The notes under the pieces: model-generated
Told to the model about the DNA's origin: nothing
Database searches by the model: none
What the model saw: only the letters and a program-made list of their open reading frames with translations
Translations under genes and position numbers: made by a program
Shown here: positions 53,103 to 62,163 of the stretch, in pieces
Numbering within the stretch: position 1 is the first letter of the stretch
How the letters are laid out: every line of letters starts with the position of its first letter
Source of the DNA: Nitrospirota bacterium
GTDB lineage: Bacteria; Nitrospirota; Thermodesulfovibrionia; Thermodesulfovibrionales; UBA6898
NCBI GenBank assembly: GCA_016217675.1
Contig: JACRHC010000033.1
Coordinates: 62,001 to 126,000 of the forward strand
Length of the DNA: 64,000 bases
Direction: 5' to 3'

Positions 53103-54269
53103 GTGGGGGCTTTATCGCTGGCCGGGATACTATTTGTCCTGCCTTTTTCCGGAATTAACACTTTGAAAGAAGTCTTACTTATTGCGGGCATCCTGTCTTT
53201 CATGACAATCAAACTGCTTCGTCATGAGATACAAACAGTATCCGCACCAAACAGAACCTTGAATATCCTGATCATCGCATCTATCATTTGGGGATTTATT
53301 GCGCTCCTGAATGCAATCGATCCGGTCTACAGCGTTAACGAAATCACCTTTAAGATGTCCAGTCAGTATCTGCTTTACTTCCTCTCTTTCTCTTTTGCAG
53401 GCATATTTTCTCACGATATCGAAAATATAAAAAAAATGCTTTTGCCCGTAGCTCTGGCAACAATAATAATGTCCGTGTACGCCTGTTTTCAATTCTTCCA
53501 GTCACCGGTTTTTTTGCAGAACCGGGTTACGGGATTTACAGGGGCTTTTTACAGGCTGGCTGTTTTTCTTGTCCTTGCTGTCCCCCTTATCATTACCCTG
53601 GCCTATACCATGCTTCCCCGGTTAAAGTGGATGTTGCTCATGATCCTTCCCTTTGCTGGTGCAGCGCTTGTTTTGACCTCGGTACGCGCTGCATGGATAG
53701 CCGTAGTCATCGAGGCAGCAATTCTCATCCTTATGCTGTTCAAGAAATACAGGAAAACCATCGTATTGGGAATAACGGCATTGTCCCTCATTTTCATAGT
53801 ATTGGCATACCATTCAGAATATAAAAACCTCATTGTGCACGGAAGCGAAGAGCCGAGATTGAAAGCCTTGAACCTTTCCCGCGAAATAGTCCGCAGTTAT
53901 CCCTTGACAGGCATCGGCTATGGCAAGAAAACTTTTTCCAAATACTATCCTGAAGTGAATGAAGTGCGGCACGCACATAATATATTTATAAACACAATAA
54001 TCGAGGTCGGTTTCATTGGGCTCATAATATTTATTGCCATGCTGGTCAGCGTTGCTAAAGACTTCTTCATAGCGATCAGAAAAGAAACCGTGTTTGACAG
54101 AAAATTGATCCTGTCCGGCATTTTTGCCTCTCTCGCCGGATTTCTCACGCTTAATCTTTTTGATTATATGTATCATGGCTGGCCAGGGCAAATGTTCTGG
54201 ATGCTTATCGGCATAGGGTATGGATTGAGAACACCCGATAGCGCCTTGCCCCGTAAAGACAAATTATGA
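53103..54269 (+). CDS. O-antigen ligase/polymerase-like membrane protein (WaaL/Wzy)
   Basis: 388 residues with about 10-11 hydrophobic helices. The GTG start at 53103 has AAAGG directly in front, no better start was seen, and the upstream in-frame codons lack ATG, so the N-terminus is uncertain. PF04932-like features: the periplasmic loop after ALVLTSVRAAWIAVVIEA, and the conserved segment YPLTGIGYGKKTFSKYYPEVNEVRHAHNIFINTIIEVGFIGLIIF with Arg and His residues typical of ligases. It probably joins O-antigen or an oligosaccharide to lipid A core at the periplasmic face. Overlaps the next kinase-like gene by 4 bases. Confidence 0.88.
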   Translation: MGALSLAGILFVLPFSGINTLKEVLLIAGILSFMTIKLLRHEIQTVSAPNRTLNILIIASIIWGFIALLNAIDPVYSVNEITFKMSSQYLLYFLSFSFAGIFSHDIENIKKMLLPVALATIIMSVYACFQFFQSPVFLQNRVTGFTGAFYRLAVFLVLAVPLIITLAYTMLPRLKWMLLMILPFAGAALVLTSVRAAWIAVVIEAAILILMLFKKYRKTIVLGITALSLIFIVLAYHSEYKNLIVHGSEEPRLKALNLSREIVRSYPLTGIGYGKKTFSKYYPEVNEVRHAHNIFINTIIEVGFIGLIIFIAMLVSVAKDFFIAIRKETVFDRKLILSGIFASLAGFLTLNLFDYMYHGWPGQMFWMLIGIGYGLRTPDSALPRKDKL

Positions 54270-55069
54270 CGGGCACGTTATTACGCTATGTAGGGACCTT
54301 AATGTCCGGACCTCGGGCCATTCAGCGCAACTTTCAACTCCTGCCGGAAGTGCTCGACTCAGTTATCGATAAGCGCGAGGCATTTACCCTGGTAAAGCAT
54401 GACAGAACAACAACGGTCGGCATTCTCAAGGGCGGGTTATTAGGGTTCAGACAGGACCTGATAGTAAAAAGATTCAATTTCAGGGGACTTCTCGATTTTG
54501 CGGTCAGAAGTCTTTTCTTCGTCCGCGCCAAGCGCCTCTGGAACATCAATCATCGCTTGTTTGCACAAGGTCTGCCGGTCCCGCGCCCTATCTGTTATGC
54601 CGGCCCCTCTTTTCGTTGGAAAAGCTCTTTCTTCATCTCTTCTCTGATTGAAAATTCTCATAACCTCGGGTATATATACAAGCGAGGCCTGTTCAGAGAA
54701 CCTGAAAAACTTGCTCTTGCACTCGCCAAGGCAATCGCTGCATGGCATGTGGCAGGCGCAGTACATGGAGATTTGAAATGGTCGAATATAATGCTGCAAC
54801 GTGATGCTGAGCTGATAAACATTTTTTTTATCGACCTTGACCAGGCAAAACTATTCAGGACGCCGAAGATAAAGGGTATCGTAAAAGATCTGACACGATT
54901 TTATCGCTACGGCCTGGAACTTGGTGCAGAAGAGTGGGTGAACTCGGAATTCTTCCCTGCATACAGGAAGATGCTTCCTGCTGCAATAATAAATAAGGTG
55001 GATTTAATTTTCATCAGAGAGAAGGCTTCTGAAAATTGGAACAAAAAAAGGCAGAGAAATCTCAAATAA
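54266..55069 (+). CDS. Lipopolysaccharide kinase-like protein (InaA/RfaP type)
   Basis: 267 residues, start overlapping the ligase gene by 4 bases (ATGA). Kinase features: FTLVKHDRTTTVGILKGG and LGFRQDLIVKRFNF (nucleotide-site Lys), FFISSLIENSHNLG (hinge), HVAGAVHGDLKWSNIMLQ (catalytic Asp and Asn) and NIFFIDLDQAKLF (metal-binding Asp). It differs from the kinase at 51113 and from the WaaP-like protein that follows, so the operon encodes three distinct kinases. Probable target: a core sugar; specificity is inferred. Confidence 0.87.
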   Translation: MTGTLLRYVGTLMSGPRAIQRNFQLLPEVLDSVIDKREAFTLVKHDRTTTVGILKGGLLGFRQDLIVKRFNFRGLLDFAVRSLFFVRAKRLWNINHRLFAQGLPVPRPICYAGPSFRWKSSFFISSLIENSHNLGYIYKRGLFREPEKLALALAKAIAAWHVAGAVHGDLKWSNIMLQRDAELINIFFIDLDQAKLFRTPKIKGIVKDLTRFYRYGLELGAEEWVNSEFFPAYRKMLPAAIINKVDLIFIREKASENWNKKRQRNLK

Positions 55070-55072
55070 ATC

Positions 55073-55909
55073 ATGCAATCATTCACCAAACACAATAATA
55101 TGCTCATTAATAAAGATTACCTTGATTTATTAAAAGAAAATGGGCTTGATGCTTTCGAAGCCCTCAGAAATTTTAACGGCGGCTTCCTCCTGAAGAGAAA
55201 CAAGTTCAGGTCTGTTAATAGAATTGAATTGGGGAGCAGAGTTTTCTATCTGAAGCGCCATTTCTGGCCATGCAGGGAAAGACTCAGATCCATTAACCCT
55301 TTGCAGAGAAAAGAAGACGCGAGAAACGAATGGAACAGCATGCTTCTTCTTCATAGCCTGGGATTCAACACTATGACCCCGGTAGCATTCGGAGAAATTA
55401 AATCAGTTTCCCTGCCTGTTTTTTCTCTCACCCTCACAGAAAATCTTTACGGCGCAGAAAAACTGGAGACTTTCTTCCCAAAACACTTTAGGCCACCATT
55501 AAGCGATCAAAAAATTCGGGACAAACGTGCATACATAGAAAAGCTGGCTGTGCTGTCAAGGGACTTACATAACAATGGGCTGAATCATCAGGATTTCTAT
55601 CTGGGGCACATCCTTGTCAGACAAGAGGATGACAAGCTTTTCATAATAGATGTCCAGAGGATGCATAAAAACAGAGCGATCAGTCCGCATGACCGGATCA
55701 AAGACCTTGCACAACTAACATACTCAGCAGGAGGATTAGGCATATTTACAAAGACTGATCTGCTGCGCTTTTTTCATGCCTATGCCGGCAGCGTTACATT
55801 GACCCTCGGCTTCAAAAAGCTGGCAAAAAGCATTTTACTGAAGGTAAAGAAAATTGCAAGGCATGATGCCAATCTTCAGCGCAGAAAAAAGAGACACCAG
55901 ATCAAGTGA
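55073..55909 (+). CDS. WaaP-like lipopolysaccharide core heptose kinase
   Basis: 278 residues from ATG 55073 (a Met follows at position 10). It resembles RfaP/WaaP most closely: RSVNRIELGSRVFYLKRH supplies the ATP-site Lys, PLQRKEDARNEWNSMLLLHSLGFNTMTPVAFGE is the family signature region, and LHNNGLNHQDFYLGHILV is the WaaP form of the catalytic loop with its characteristic NHxDFY order; FIIDVQRMHK holds the metal Asp. WaaP phosphorylates heptose I, needed for outer-membrane integrity in enterobacteria. Its stop overlaps the WaaG-like GTG start by 4 bases, reproducing the waaP-waaG neighbourhood of known core loci. Confidence 0.9.
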   Translation: MQSFTKHNNMLINKDYLDLLKENGLDAFEALRNFNGGFLLKRNKFRSVNRIELGSRVFYLKRHFWPCRERLRSINPLQRKEDARNEWNSMLLLHSLGFNTMTPVAFGEIKSVSLPVFSLTLTENLYGAEKLETFFPKHFRPPLSDQKIRDKRAYIEKLAVLSRDLHNNGLNHQDFYLGHILVRQEDDKLFIIDVQRMHKNRAISPHDRIKDLAQLTYSAGGLGIFTKTDLLRFFHAYAGSVTLTLGFKKLAKSILLKVKKIARHDANLQRRKKRHQIK

Positions 55910-57045
55910 AAATAGCACTGGTAACAAAGCGGGTTTCTCAGAACCTCGGCGGGGCTGAAAGGGTTTCTGTTAATCTTGCCGAAAAACTTTCGGAAGCCGG
56001 ACACGATGTGCATATTTTTACGGGTCATATAGATGCAGCAATCGAAGGGACAAAAACACATCTGATAAAGACCATCGGATGGCTTGCTCCCCTGAGGTTA
56101 TTGTCCTTTCAGCGCAAAGTCAGAACCATGCTCAGAAAAGAGAAGTTCGATCTTGTATACAGCCTGTGTCAGGTATATCCTGTCGATATTTACCGGGTCG
56201 GGGACGGGATCCACAGGCATTGGATGAAGGTTCAGTTCCCTGGCTTCTTTCCGAGATGGATGAAATATCTGACGTCTCTCGTCCATCTTGCCATGCGCTT
56301 TCTGGAGGGCAGGATATTTCAGGATGACAAACGCAGACTTTTCATCACAAATTCTCAGCTTGTCAAAAACCAGATCATTCAGTATTTTCATATACCTGCA
56401 GAGATGATAAACGTCATCTATAACGGCGTGGACCATAATCTATTTTCTGAAGATGTGAAAGCATTCAGGGACAAAACAAGAAGGGACTACCGAATCGACG
56501 ACAAGGACCTTGTGGTGCTTTTCGTCTCAAATAATTGGGAGAGAAAGGGTCTGGCAACCATTATTGAGGCAATAGCGAAAACAGGAAACGAAAGCATCAG
56601 ACTGGTGGTAGTGGGGCGCGGGAATATGCGACACTATTCTTCACTTGCCAGGACGAAAAGAATGAATACCAGCCAGATCATCTTCACCGGCAGAACTGCA
56701 GATGTCGGAAAATATTACGGAATGGCGGATATCTTCATTCTGCCGAGCAGGTATGAACCCTTTGCCAACGTATGCCTTGAAGCTATGGCCTGCGGACTTC
56801 CGGTAGTCACTACAAAGACCAATGGGGCCTCTGAACTTATAGAAAACGGAGAGAATGGTTTTCTTCTTGAAACATGGGACGACGCTGATGCCCTCTCGGC
56901 AATCATCAATGAGTTCAGCCGCAGACGTGTGCGTGAAGAGGTGGGGCAGAAGGCAGCTGAGACAGCAATGGGATATACGTGGGAAAGGCATTTGGCAGAA
57001 ACTGAGAAGATATTTGAACTGCTGCACAAGAGCCGGTCAGAATAG
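55906..57045 (+). CDS. WaaG-like core glucosyltransferase (GT4)
   Basis: 379 residues from a GTG that forms GTGA with the previous stop. WaaG-type features: IALVTKRVSQNLGGAERVSVNLAEKL at the N-terminus, CQVYPVDIYRVGDGIHRHWM near residue 87 (the GDGxH region seen in WaaG), VIYNGVDHNLFSED near 170, the donor domain VLFVSNNWERKGLATIIEA, and FILPSRYEPFANVCLEAMACGLPVV with EX7E. It adds the first outer-core hexose in enteric lipopolysaccharide; the acceptor here is inferred from the adjacent WaaP-like gene. It closes the operon, convergent with the ArnT-like gene. Confidence 0.9.
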   Translation: MKIALVTKRVSQNLGGAERVSVNLAEKLSEAGHDVHIFTGHIDAAIEGTKTHLIKTIGWLAPLRLLSFQRKVRTMLRKEKFDLVYSLCQVYPVDIYRVGDGIHRHWMKVQFPGFFPRWMKYLTSLVHLAMRFLEGRIFQDDKRRLFITNSQLVKNQIIQYFHIPAEMINVIYNGVDHNLFSEDVKAFRDKTRRDYRIDDKDLVVLFVSNNWERKGLATIIEAIAKTGNESIRLVVVGRGNMRHYSSLARTKRMNTSQIIFTGRTADVGKYYGMADIFILPSRYEPFANVCLEAMACGLPVVTTKTNGASELIENGENGFLLETWDDADALSAIINEFSRRRVREEVGQKAAETAMGYTWERHLAETEKIFELLHKSRSE

Positions 57046-57096
57046 AAATAGGCAATAAAATATTTCCAGGTGAGGCAACGCGCGATAATAAAGAGA

Positions 57097-58764
57097 CTAT
57101 TTAAGATACCCGACCACAATTTCATTCCTGCCAGGCTCAAAACGGCCGGAGTATACTTTTTCCCAGGCAATATCCTGTAACATTATTTTTCTGTCCTGTT
57201 CCGGGGTTATGTTGTTCAGGAAGTCAGCGTCAAAAATGAAGTATACGTTCCTGCCGTTGTCAGCCTTCTTAAGCTGAGAAAAACGATCAAGCTGGATTAC
57301 CTCCCTGTCCAGATAAGAGGTAACCCTCAGGAATCTGTCAAACCCTATTTCATATACAGGGTCTGCGTCTCCGGGCAGCACGGCCATAATTTCACGGCTC
57401 ACCTTTCTCGGATAATGAACTTTTTCCATATCATGGCGTATATCAAGCTCCGTATAAACAAGGAATATCAGTCCTGTCATAAAGGCTAAATACAGGAGGG
57501 CATGCTGAAGGTCTGAAGAATATATCGTCAGGATAACCGCAGAAGAAAGGATAGCAAGTCCTGCAAGCAGCACAATAAGCGCAGGAGTAAACTGCATGTG
57601 GAGAAGCAGCACAGTGGGCACCGCCATGAAGGCAACAAGAAGAGTCGCCATTGCAATATACTTCATTGCACGCCTGAAGAACTGCAGATTATTTGCCGTC
57701 TGTTTCAGATACAGATTAAATAGAAATGCCGTAGCAATGGCAATAAACGGTCCCACGGGCAGCACATATCTTACGCGGGTATTGGGCAGGAGCCAGTAAA
57801 GGGGGATATTCGCCGCGAGCATAACAAGAGAAAATACAAAGAGTTCGTTTTTAAAAAGAGCAGGCATTTTTTTTCTCAGGTCTTTCAGAAAAAATAACGG
57901 TGCCGCAAACAGCACCCATGGCATGAACTGGGGTATGATCCGGAGCGGATATAGCACAAAATGCTCAATGAAGGAAAAAGAATGCTTGCTGACAGACCGC
58001 TGCAATATCTGATCGCGCCACATGAAGAGATATTCATCAAACCTTACGTGCCGCAATACGGTCAGCATATACAAGCCGAGCAGAACGGCAAGAACAATGA
58101 TCCCGCTCAGGTGGGATAAAGAAAAAAATACATTAAGCCTCTTTTTTACCAGCAGATATGCAAAAACAGTGCTGTAGAAAATAGCAATTGCCTGCGGCCC
58201 CTTTGACAGGAAAGAAACGGCCAGAAGTGCGAGCGAGACAGTCCATAGCAGGGAATCCTTCCACGGTCTCGTATACCCGTGCAACCAGACAAGCAGATTA
58301 AGCGTAACCAGACAAATAAAAAGGCTGTCGATTTCCGCTGTCCTGCCCTTGCCCATGATGCCTATCATCGTAAGAAAGGCCAATGCAGCGAAAAATCTGC
58401 TCTCCCTGTCCAACCATCTTCCGGTCAGAAAATAGAGAAGAATACTCGTTGCAAAGGTCAACAATACAGATGACAGGCGTGCTGTCCATTCATTGACTTC
58501 GCCGAAAAGTCCACCGCCGGCAGCGATAAACCAGTTCATGAGCGGCGGTTTAACGTAGTAAGGCTGTCCATGTATGACAGGGGCGAAATAGTTGCCGGTC
58601 TTAAGCATTTCCCGGGCGACTATTGCCCTTTTGGGCTCATTGCCATCCCACGCAGGCTGGCCAAGAAAAGGCAGATAAATGATAATTGCCACAACGGCCA
58701 GGAACAGGAGATCAAGAGGGCTTTTTTTATTTCTCCACGATATGTTTTTCGAATCAGACACCAT
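57097..58764 (-). CDS. ArnT-like (GT39) lipid-linked sugar transferase
   Basis: 555 residues from ATG 58764, which is 38 bases after the MsbA-like stop; the frame opens at 58824 but that stretch overlaps msbA and has no ribosome binding site. GT39/ArnT features: the first periplasmic loop LGQPAWDGNEPKRAIVAREML (Asp and Glu of the catalytic site), YYVKPPLMNWF, then about 11 hydrophobic helices including PNTRVRYVLPVGPFIAIATAF, and a soluble C-terminal domain. ArnT moves an aminosugar from undecaprenyl phosphate to lipid A. The donor could come from the DPM1-like enzymes in this window (inference). Confidence 0.88.
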   Translation of the reverse strand: MVSDSKNISWRNKKSPLDLLFLAVVAIIIYLPFLGQPAWDGNEPKRAIVAREMLKTGNYFAPVIHGQPYYVKPPLMNWFIAAGGGLFGEVNEWTARLSSVLLTFATSILLYFLTGRWLDRESRFFAALAFLTMIGIMGKGRTAEIDSLFICLVTLNLLVWLHGYTRPWKDSLLWTVSLALLAVSFLSKGPQAIAIFYSTVFAYLLVKKRLNVFFSLSHLSGIIVLAVLLGLYMLTVLRHVRFDEYLFMWRDQILQRSVSKHSFSFIEHFVLYPLRIIPQFMPWVLFAAPLFFLKDLRKKMPALFKNELFVFSLVMLAANIPLYWLLPNTRVRYVLPVGPFIAIATAFLFNLYLKQTANNLQFFRRAMKYIAMATLLVAFMAVPTVLLLHMQFTPALIVLLAGLAILSSAVILTIYSSDLQHALLYLAFMTGLIFLVYTELDIRHDMEKVHYPRKVSREIMAVLPGDADPVYEIGFDRFLRVTSYLDREVIQLDRFSQLKKADNGRNVYFIFDADFLNNITPEQDRKIMLQDIAWEKVYSGRFEPGRNEIVVGYLK

Positions 58765-58802
58765 TTGGTTATAGTTCAATTCTCCTAAAACCGTTTTGAC
58801 AA

Positions 58803-60509
58803 CTACAGCAACAGCCCATCGCACAGCCGGGCATAAGTCTTGCCCCTTGACAAGAGCTCTTCATGCGTTCCGATGTCAGTTATGGCCCCCTCCTCCAGCA
58901 CAACAATCCTGTCAGCGTTTTTTATGGTTGAAAGCCTGTGGGCAATAATGATCGTTGTCCGGTCCTGCATGAGTCTTTCGAGAGCCTTCTGAACCAGCGT
59001 CTCCGACGCAGTATCAAGGGAAGATGTGGCCTCATCAAGTATTAAGAGAGGAGGATTTTTCAGAATTGCCCTCGCAATGGCTATCCTCTGTCTCTGCCCT
59101 CCTGATAATTTCATTCCTCTTTCACCGATTACCGTATCATATCCGTCCGGAAGTTTTTCTATGAATTCATCAGCATATGCCAACTGAGCGGCTTTTTTGA
59201 TCTCGTCGCGGGTCGCCGCCTGATTTCCAAAAGCAATGTTTTCCCCGATCGTATCATTAAAGAGCATAATATCCTGACTTACAATGCCTATTAATTCCCT
59301 GAGAGAACTGATATCCATATCTCTGAAATCTATGCCGTCTATCTTTATAGAACCTTCTGAGGGATCATAAAACCTTGGCAGCAGATCTGCCAAAGATGTT
59401 TTCCCGGCGCCGCTTGGCCCGACAATAGCGATCGTTTCACCTGATTGTATCTCAAGATTTATATTATGAAGCACGGCATGAGATGAATAGGCAAATGAGA
59501 CATTTTCAAAAACCAATCTCTCATTTATTCCATTCACTTTTATCGTTCCGGCGTCTTCCTTTTTCGTCTGCAGCACGATATCGATTCTCTCCAGAGATGC
59601 CCGGATCTCCTGAAGAAAATTATAAGCATCCCCTAATTTCTTGACCGGTGTAAATATCATATATATGGCGGCAATGATTGAGGCAAAGTCACCTGAGGTA
59701 ATACTGCCATTCTTTACCTGACTGCCCCCATACCATAAAACAAGACCTATTGCCAGGCCACTAATAACATCAATCAGGAGCTTTGCGGCTTCTTTTAGTT
59801 TTAAGGCCTTCGTGGTTTCGCGATATACCTGTTTGTTCTCATACACAAACTTTTCATCCCTGTATGATTCCCTGTTGAACACCTTGATTACCTTAGAGCC
59901 GGTTATGCTTTCTCCAAGTCTTTGGGTGAGATACGATGCCTTTTTTTGAGCCTCTTTGGTTCTTCTTTTAACTCTTTTGCCGAATTTGCGGGTACTATAG
60001 GCTATGAGAGGGATGAGGGTTATGCTTAAAAGTGTTAAATCCCATTTTCTGTAAATGGCGATACCTAAAAGCACAATGATTGTTGGTATTTCAACAATAA
60101 CTGTCTTAATCACTGTTGAAAAAAGTGAGCCTAACATCCTCACATCGTTAAGAACCCTGGAAATCAAGACACCGGAAGATTCCTGATGAAAATATGAGAC
60201 AGGCATGAACAAGATGTGCTTGTGGAGCTCGTTCTGCTTATCTCTGATCAGTTTTAAGCCGGCTGATCCCATCAGATATGCCTGCCCGAATTGCAGCGCG
60301 CCCTTTACCGTAAAAAGGACAAACATGCCAAACGGAATAAACTTCAAATATTCATACTGTTTTCCAACAAATACAAGATCAAGGGCTGGTTTTACTAACC
60401 AGGCAATGGCGCCTGTTATTCCCGATGCCATCAGTCCAAAGATTACACCTAAAATTACCCTTTGCCAGTAAGGTGTTGCAAGCTCTATGACCTTTTTGAG
60501 AATTTCCAT
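58803..60509 (-). CDS. msbA: MsbA-like lipid exporter ABC half-transporter
   Basis: 568 residues: six helices in the first 310, then the nucleotide-binding domain with Walker A GPSGAGKTS near residue 360, Q-loop IVSQDIMLF, signature KLSGGQRQR near 466, Walker B LLILDEATSSLD and switch IIIAHRLSTI. The order and lengths match MsbA, which flips lipid A core to the periplasmic leaflet using ATP. The nearby kinases, GT9, ligase and ArnT-like genes favour this over other ABC exporters. Minus-strand TATACT and TATAA sequences lie between it and the DUF3108 gene and may be part of its promoter. Confidence 0.88.
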   Translation of the reverse strand: MEILKKVIELATPYWQRVILGVIFGLMASGITGAIAWLVKPALDLVFVGKQYEYLKFIPFGMFVLFTVKGALQFGQAYLMGSAGLKLIRDKQNELHKHILFMPVSYFHQESSGVLISRVLNDVRMLGSLFSTVIKTVIVEIPTIIVLLGIAIYRKWDLTLLSITLIPLIAYSTRKFGKRVKRRTKEAQKKASYLTQRLGESITGSKVIKVFNRESYRDEKFVYENKQVYRETTKALKLKEAAKLLIDVISGLAIGLVLWYGGSQVKNGSITSGDFASIIAAIYMIFTPVKKLGDAYNFLQEIRASLERIDIVLQTKKEDAGTIKVNGINERLVFENVSFAYSSHAVLHNINLEIQSGETIAIVGPSGAGKTSLADLLPRFYDPSEGSIKIDGIDFRDMDISSLRELIGIVSQDIMLFNDTIGENIAFGNQAATRDEIKKAAQLAYADEFIEKLPDGYDTVIGERGMKLSGGQRQRIAIARAILKNPPLLILDEATSSLDTASETLVQKALERLMQDRTTIIIAHRLSTIKNADRIVVLEEGAITDIGTHEELLSRGKTYARLCDGLLL

Positions 60510-60583
60510 GATTTATAGTATATACAATAAGAAAATATATTTATCATGTCCGGCGGGCCGGCAGCTGGCAAGGAGGGGAGAGA

Positions 60584-61381
60584 CTAATAGATGCCGCCGA
60601 CAAGCGTGGCTGTAACAGCTCCGACAGCGACTTTTGTCTGCATTCGTACAGGAATCCTCTTTGGGTCGTCGGTCAGCCAGATAAGCACTTCGCCCTTCCG
60701 GTTAAAGATGCCTTCCGATTTCATCAGCGGCTTTATGACTATGGCATTAACTTCACCGAGGATCGTGCTGATCTTTTCCTTTCTCAGAACCTGGATCTCG
60801 ACATTCCAGAGTTTCTTACTGTCAAAGATATCCACGTACGCCGATTTTCCCACTTCAAGCTTCATGGTCCTCACATAATAGAGAACGGAAAGGGGGTCAA
60901 ATACATTCTCGTGCACAGGATGTTCTTTTCTGTCACTGTCTTTGCCCAGATGATCGATAAAAAGAGCTGTATGCCTAACCTGATCGAAAATAATCTCCTT
61001 GTCCCTTCTGTGCCTGCCTTCCCTGATCTTCAGCCTGTAGCTCCTGGGTTGTCCGATGAAGATCGCGGACTTTCCCCTGGTAAGCACCGTCTCAACCCTG
61101 TCGTCCACCAGGTAGAATAGCGAGACCCATCTGGCAGAGTTGGCCGTAGATATCACCCTGACCGTCTCTTTTTCATCAACTACCTCAAGAACAGCAGTCC
61201 CGGCTTTCACACCCGTCCAGGTCAGATCAAAGACAAGCCTCTCCGGCACTGAAAATGCGGGCGAAGCAGCCGGGAAAGACAGTAGCATGCAGATAACATA
61301 GGCAACAAGAAGAAAACCTCCCGCAACAATTTTCAGGGGAAATTGTTTTTCTGATGCCCGATATTCAGATCCCGTCTTCAT
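60584..61381 (-). CDS. DUF3108 exported protein
   Basis: 265 residues with an N-terminal hydrophobic segment (IVAGGFLLVAYVICMLLSFPAA) after a basic start, then the DUF3108 pattern: VPERLVFDLTWTGVKAGTAVLEV, FYLVDDRVETVL, HENVFDPLSVLYYVRTMKLEVG, GEVLIWLTDDPKRIPVRMQTKVAVGAVTATLV. The family is periplasmic and its function is not established; genes of this kind often sit beside lipid A or envelope genes. About 75 bases separate it from the msbA start. Confidence 0.85.
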   Translation of the reverse strand: MKTGSEYRASEKQFPLKIVAGGFLLVAYVICMLLSFPAASPAFSVPERLVFDLTWTGVKAGTAVLEVVDEKETVRVISTANSARWVSLFYLVDDRVETVLTRGKSAIFIGQPRSYRLKIREGRHRRDKEIIFDQVRHTALFIDHLGKDSDRKEHPVHENVFDPLSVLYYVRTMKLEVGKSAYVDIFDSKKLWNVEIQVLRKEKISTILGEVNAIVIKPLMKSEGIFNRKGEVLIWLTDDPKRIPVRMQTKVAVGAVTATLVGGIY

Positions 61382-61437
61382 GATGTTCCTAAATGGTTAA
61401 CACTGTAATTTCAAAAAGGTTTTTGGTATAGTAATAC

Positions 61438-62163
61438 ATGCTTATTATTCCTGCAATAGATTTGAAAGACGGCGTCTGCGTCAGGCTCGAACAGGGGAGG
61501 AAAGAGGCTGTTACAGTCTATTCCCGCGATGCCGCAGGGACTGCTAAGAAATTTGAGGCTTTGGGCGCAAAAGTCCTCCATGTTGTTGACCTTGACGGCG
61601 CTTTTGCCGGCAGCCAGCAGAACCTCGGCAAGATCATGGAGATCAGAAAGAGTGTCAAAATGATCATCGAGGTAGGCGGCGGCATCAGGGACATCGTCAC
61701 TGTGGACCGGCTTATTTCCGCAGGCATTAACCGCGTGATCATCGGCACTTCTGCCATAGAAGACCCCGCCTTTTTCATGGAGGCATGCAAACAGTTCCCC
61801 GGCAAGATCTTTATCGGCATTGATGCCAAGGACGGCAAAGTGGCGGTAAAGGGCTGGGAAGAAGTGAGCGCGATTGATGCGATCGAGCTTGCAAAAAGGG
61901 TCGAGACGGTCGGTGTGGGAGGCATTATATATACGGACATCGCCCGTGACGGCATGCTCACCGGTCCGAATATCCCGGCACAGGAAGAGATGGTAAGGAC
62001 GGTAAAGATCCCTGTTATCGCGTCAGGCGGTATCGCGAACATAAACGATATTAGAAATCTCCTGAAGATTCCGGACCTCTGGGGCGCGATCACCGGCAAG
62101 GCGATCTACTCCGGATCCCTTGATCTTAACGAAGCAGTAAAATTGACAGAACGTGAAGAGTAA
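61438..62163 (+). CDS. hisA: HisA, ProFAR isomerase
   Basis: 241 residues, the usual length, a (beta/alpha)8 barrel acting in histidine synthesis: it converts ProFAR to PRFAR. Both half-barrel phosphate motifs are visible ([10 protein letters not shown] and [15 protein letters not shown]), the catalytic Asp of strand 1 ([14 protein letters not shown]) and the second Asp region ([17 protein letters not shown]). No Shine-Dalgarno lies within 15 bases of the ATG, and a TATAGT is only five bases ahead, so a very short or absent leader is possible. It ends directly at hisF with one-base overlap (TAATG). Confidence 0.95.
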   Translation: MLIIPAIDLKDGVCVRLEQGRKEAVTVYSRDAAGTAKKFEALGAKVLHVVDLDGAFAGSQQNLGKIMEIRKSVKMIIEVGGGIRDIVTVDRLISAGINRVIIGTSAIEDPAFFMEACKQFPGKIFIGIDAKDGKVAVKGWEEVSAIDAIELAKRVETVGVGGIIYTDIARDGMLTGPNIPAQEEMVRTVKIPVIASGGIANINDIRNLLKIPDLWGAITGKAIYSGSLDLNEAVKLTEREE

